A stretch of DNA of 15,433 nucleotides from NCBI GenBank assembly GCA_947630865.1, contig CANRJE010000023.1, forward strand, positions 1 through 15,433, given 5' to 3'. Within the stretch, counting starts at the first letter, position 1. The number at the start of each line of letters is the position of its first letter. Positions 13,430-15,433 of the stretch are shown here, in pieces. This DNA is from an uncultured Bacilli bacterium (GTDB lineage: Bacteria; Bacillota_I; Bacilli_A; RF39; UBA660). The notes beneath the pieces are model-generated. The model was not told the DNA's origin and did not search any database. It saw nothing but the letters and a program-made list of their open reading frames with translations. Position numbers and translations under genes: made by a program.

Positions 13430-13729
13430 TTAATTTCCTGTTTGCCCAGCTTGACTAGCGATTTCATCTTGAGTTCTACTAATTAAATTAGCAGATTCTC
13501 CTAAAAAGTTTGAATAGTCAGTGATAACTCTTGCTAAAGAAATCATATCATCTTTATAACTATTAGCTGTATTTGCATAAGCTAAGTTATCGCTTCCTTT
13601 CCAATCACTTTGCAGACTGTCGATTACTTCATAAATATCATCAACACATACTGCATATTCTTCTGCTAAATTAGATACCCGTACAGCAATATTAGCCATA
13701 TCTTGGTATTCAGCTCTAATTTGTTCCAT
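13430..13729 (-). CDS. WXG100 family protein with canonical W-K-G turn
   Basis: A 99-residue, two-helix protein of the WXG100 (Esx) family and the only one here with the true Trp-x-Gly turn (SDWKGSDNLAY). Helix 1 runs over MANIAVRVSNLAEEYAVCVDDIYEVIDSL and helix 2 over SLARVITDYSNFLGESANLISR. It is the first gene of the six-gene operon, which fits a role as the main small substrate or partner of a type VII secretion apparatus. No apparatus gene (EssC/YukB ATPase, EsaA, EssB, EsaB) is in the window. GGAGGTG lies seven bases before the ATG and just downstream of a strong promoter. Confidence 0.9.
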   Translation of the reverse strand: MEQIRAEYQDMANIAVRVSNLAEEYAVCVDDIYEVIDSLQSDWKGSDNLAYANTANSYKDDMISLARVITDYSNFLGESANLISRTQDEIASQAGQTGN

Positions 13730-13750
13730 CGTATAACACCTCCATATTTT

Positions 13751-13779
13751 ATTATAAAGACATAAATTCTATTAGTCAA
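13751..13779 (-). promoter_or_regulatory. Strong sigma-A-type promoter of the WXG100/C39-effector operon
   Basis: TTGACT (13779-13774), a 17-base spacer and TATAAT (13756-13751) read on the minus strand, just after the terminator of the upstream gene. The expected start near 13744 falls at the edge of the ribosome site (13743-13737), so the leader would be very short, about 15 bases. The near-consensus sequence suggests high, possibly constitutive expression unless repressed. Confidence 0.82.
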
Positions 13780-13810
13780 TTAGATTAACTAGAACTTTAC
13801 ATAAAAAGAC

Positions 13811-13834
13811 AAAAAAAAGACCATTCAAGGTCTT
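13811..13834 (-). terminator. Intrinsic terminator of the SipW-type protein gene
   Basis: AAGACC-(6-base loop)-GGTCTT, with arms at 13834-13829 and 13822-13817 on the minus strand, followed by a run of about eight T residues, directly after the stop codon. It separates the secreted protein from the WXG100 operon. Confidence 0.82.
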
Positions 13835-13836
13835 AA

Positions 13837-14589
13837 TTAGGCTCCTACTTGGTCATGTGCTGTTACTTTAATTTTTAATGAGTAATAAACATTACTGTAA
13901 ACTTCTCTTTCATCTTGTGCTTCACCTTCTAAACAACCATTAGTTTCTTTAGTTTCATCTAAACCACATTTTTTAGGAACATCAGTTGGATTTTCTTTTT
14001 TAGAACTTGCTCTATAGTTAGCTCTTGCATCAGTATCAGAAATTTTTACATCTTTATCAACCCACATTTGAACACTATATTCATGATCAATTGATTCTCC
14101 TGCTGGTAAAGTACCTTTAGCAATTTCAAAACCTGAAGCACTATCACCTGCTATTGCTCCATCAGTTCCACCATAACTACCACTAATTGTTGGAGTTCCT
14201 GTTCCTCCACTACCTTTAGTAATTTCAGCAAATACTCTAATTTCAGAATCCTTCATACGAGTTTTAGAAGCTTCTGCATCTCCTTGAATACCATAAACTG
14301 TATATTCTATTGGATTAGAACCAGCTCCTAGTTCTCCTTTTATTGAAAAAGTAAATGCAGCATTTTCTTTTCCTTTTTCTGTCGTAGCTGGGAATTGATT
14401 AGTTAATTCAACACTATTATTATCTGCATAAACAAAGTTAATTTTACCAGTTGTAATAACGTTATTAGTTGTTCCTGTTCTTGAATAAGTAAAAAACGCA
14501 TAAGTTACTCCTACCACTACAACAATTAGCAATGCTACTCCTACAATAGAAAAAATTATTTGTTTAGATTTGTTTTGATTATTATCCAT
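13837..14589 (-). CDS. SipW-dependent-type secreted protein, TasA/camelysin-like
   Basis: A 250-residue protein with a short polar N-terminus, a long hydrophobic segment (about 11-31) and the stretch VTYAFFTYSRTGTTNNVITTGKINF, the pattern of SipW-type signal peptides in TasA, camelysin and related exported fibre proteins of Firmicutes. The rest is Gly/Ser/Thr-rich, predicted beta-sheet, with two cysteines 11 residues apart (KKCGLDETKETNGC) that could form a disulfide. It is probably secreted and surface- or matrix-located; a fibre role is only by family analogy. The ATG at 14589 has GGAGG nine bases upstream, while the in-frame ATG at 14610 has no ribosome site and would add MIWRIID. A likely promoter precedes it and a strong terminator follows it, so it is monocistronic. 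Confidence 0.75.
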   Translation of the reverse strand: MDNNQNKSKQIIFSIVGVALLIVVVVGVTYAFFTYSRTGTTNNVITTGKINFVYADNNSVELTNQFPATTEKGKENAAFTFSIKGELGAGSNPIEYTVYGIQGDAEASKTRMKDSEIRVFAEITKGSGGTGTPTISGSYGGTDGAIAGDSASGFEIAKGTLPAGESIDHEYSVQMWVDKDVKISDTDARANYRASSKKENPTDVPKKCGLDETKETNGCLEGEAQDEREVYSNVYYSLKIKVTAHDQVGA

Positions 14590-14618
14590 ATCTATAATCC
14601 TCCATATCATATACTAAA

Positions 14619-14647
14619 ATCTTAACATAGTTTTTTTTATTTTACAA
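14619..14647 (-). promoter_or_regulatory. Possible sigma-A-type promoter of the SipW-type protein
   Basis: TTGTAA (14647-14642), a 17-base spacer and TAAGAT (14624-14619) lie 30 bases before the ATG at 14589. Each hexamer differs from consensus at two positions, so the call is moderate. No terminator is visible between the 3D-domain gene and this site, so read-through is also possible. Confidence 0.45.
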
Positions 14648-14682
14648 TATACTTTTTATATCTTTTCAATCATTTGACACTT

Positions 14683-15285
14683 TTAATAACCCCATCGTTC
14701 AATTTTAAAAGTTATGTTATATGATCTACCTATATTTTTAGTTGCTGCTTCACTTTCATATAATAAATCCATCGTTAATCCTGTAATTGCACTACCTCTA
14801 TCTAAAACAATACCGTAAAAATCTCCATTAATGTGTTTAAAATTATGAACTTTAACAATACTTCCACAAGGAATACTTTTATCTGCTGCTAATATTCGAA
14901 TTTTACCATAAGTAGCATCATCATAATAAATATTTCCATTTTTTACATTAGGATGTGGTGAACAACCTAAATTACCACTACACCCTGGACAATCTGGTCC
15001 ATACCCAGTTAAAGTTCCTTCAAATTCTATTATTTCGTCCTTTTTATTCTTTAACTCTTCAATGGAAGCAATTTTTAAAATTTTAATAGGAGGAACTATT
15101 TCTTTTTTAAAACGATTTAATTCCTTAATTCTTGATGTTTCAACCGACTTAACTATATTTATATTATCTACAGTATAAGTTTCTTTTATATTACTAGATG
15201 CTACCATAAACAATAAAAATATAACAAAAAATAAACTTCCAAAATAAATTATTATCGAACTAGCTTGCTTCTTCATATGTTTCAA
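14683..15285 (-). CDS. Membrane-anchored 3D-domain (double-psi beta-barrel) wall protein
   Basis: A 200-residue protein with an N-terminal membrane segment (about 10-29), a polar stalk (30-85) and a C-terminal 3D domain, the double-psi beta-barrel found in MltA, YocH and resuscitation-promoting-factor-like wall-lytic enzymes. The three aspartates that name the domain are visible: Asp135 (AADKSIPCG), Asp162 (LDRGSAITG) and Asp173 (TMDLLY). Four cysteines are unusual for a Gram-positive wall protein: a CPGC pair, Cys108 (NLGC) and Cys140 (IPCGS); they may form disulfides or bind metal. Likely role: outer-face peptidoglycan hydrolysis or remodelling. I use the TTG at 15285 because AGAGGTGG is six bases from it; the ATG at 15276 would be about 14 bases away. 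A strong promoter lies directly upstream. Confidence 0.82.
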   Translation of the reverse strand: MKHMKKQASSIIIYFGSLFFVIFLLFMVASSNIKETYTVDNINIVKSVETSRIKELNRFKKEIVPPIKILKIASIEELKNKKDEIIEFEGTLTGYGPDCPGCSGNLGCSPHPNVKNGNIYYDDATYGKIRILAADKSIPCGSIVKVHNFKHINGDFYGIVLDRGSAITGLTMDLLYESEAATKNIGRSYNITFKIERWGY

Positions 15286-15307
15286 AGTAAACCACCTCTA
15301 TGATAAA

Positions 15308-15336
15308 AATATATCACTTTTAGTTACTTTAGTCAA
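15308..15336 (-). promoter_or_regulatory. Sigma-A-type promoter of the 3D-domain protein
   Basis: TTGACT (15336-15331), a 17-base spacer and TATATT (15313-15308) on the minus strand, 22 bases before the TTG start. A palindrome, TATATC-TGT-GATATA at 15343-15357, sits 6 bases upstream of the -35, and a TATATCAC sequence overlaps the -10 (15310-15317). Confidence 0.75.
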
Positions 15337-15357
15337 ACAAAATATATCTGTGATATA
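15310..15357. repeat. Inverted repeat around the promoter of the 3D-domain gene, possible operator
   Basis: TATATCAC (15310-15317) and GTGATATA (15350-15357) are perfect inverted copies centred 40 bases apart. One overlaps the -10 and the other lies above the -35. The distal copy is part of a 15-base palindrome, TATATC-TGT-GATATA (15343-15357). Two sites flanking a promoter at near-integral helical turns suit a repressor that loops or clamps the DNA, but in A/T-rich sequence this may be chance. Confidence 0.35.
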
Positions 15358-15433
15358 AACCGTATTTTTTTGTGCAATTTTAAAACTTTTTTTATTATAA
15401 ATTTTATATATTTTGATGATAAAAAATTAAATT

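Noticed and set aside
5403..13729. Prophage or transposon origin of the effector modules
   Set aside because: No transposase, integrase, phage structural gene, terminal repeat or tRNA target is visible, and all genes keep the same strand and composition as the neighbours.
14590..14610. Longer start for the SipW-type protein (MIWRIID)
   Set aside because: No Shine-Dalgarno precedes it; GGAGG lies between it and the ATG at 14589.
1..15433. Genetic code 4 (TGA as Trp) suggested by the very A/T-rich sequence
   Set aside because: yabQ ends at TGA at a sensible length, just before the divIC promoter, and Trp in the other proteins is encoded by TGG where I checked.

Overview
The window is strongly A+T-rich. 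All 18 genes I call lie on the minus strand, with good Shine-Dalgarno sites and standard TGA stops (yabQ ends in TGA), so genetic code 4 is unlikely. The spoVG-yabP-yabQ-divIC ... tilS-ftsH order is the conserved sporulation/division/housekeeping block of endospore-forming Firmicutes. Together with the composition, a SipW-type secreted protein and WXG100 proteins, this suggests a low-GC, Gram-positive, spore-forming member of the Bacilli or a relative (possibly an uncultured gut lineage). The lineage is inference.

Layout in the direction of transcription (high to low coordinates). 15285-14683: membrane-anchored 3D-domain wall protein with its own promoter. 14589-13837: SipW-dependent, TasA/camelysin-like secreted protein, ended by a terminator. 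13729-10129: six-gene operon with a strong sigma-A promoter and a terminator: WXG100 (W-K-G), WXG100-like (Y-A-G), an adaptor-like protein with two SH3b domains, WXG100-like (Y-Q-G), a small helical protein, and a large effector-like protein with a C39-like cysteine peptidase domain. 9955-9051: spoVG, its terminator, then overlapping yabP-yabQ. 8957-6379: divIC from its own sigma-A promoter, followed after 26 bp by a second effector whose N-terminus is homologous to the first but whose C-terminus is a zinc metalloprotease domain (HEFGH, anthrax-lethal-factor-like), then a short paralogue of the adaptor domain, then an unknown 190-aa protein and a terminator. 6299-5403: a Sec-type membrane-anchored paralogue of the metalloprotease with its own promoter. 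5347-2013: tilS-ftsH, with a promoter before tilS. 1940-435: membrane glycosyltransferase. 332-1: start of a LysM lipoprotein that runs off the window.

The notable feature is a two-module, probably type VII (Esx)-secreted effector system built around a housekeeping block. Each module pairs one effector (shared N-terminal domain with C-x-C and W-[DE]-D-S motifs, exchangeable protease C-terminus) with one protein carrying a shared GTN...TDS domain. One module appears to be transcribed from the divIC promoter, and one protease domain recurs as a Sec-exported protein. No secretion ATPase (EssC/YukB-like) is in the window, so type VII export is inferred from the WXG100 partners. No gene-free stretch exceeds about 175 bases, and I see no RNA gene, CRISPR array or insertion sequence.
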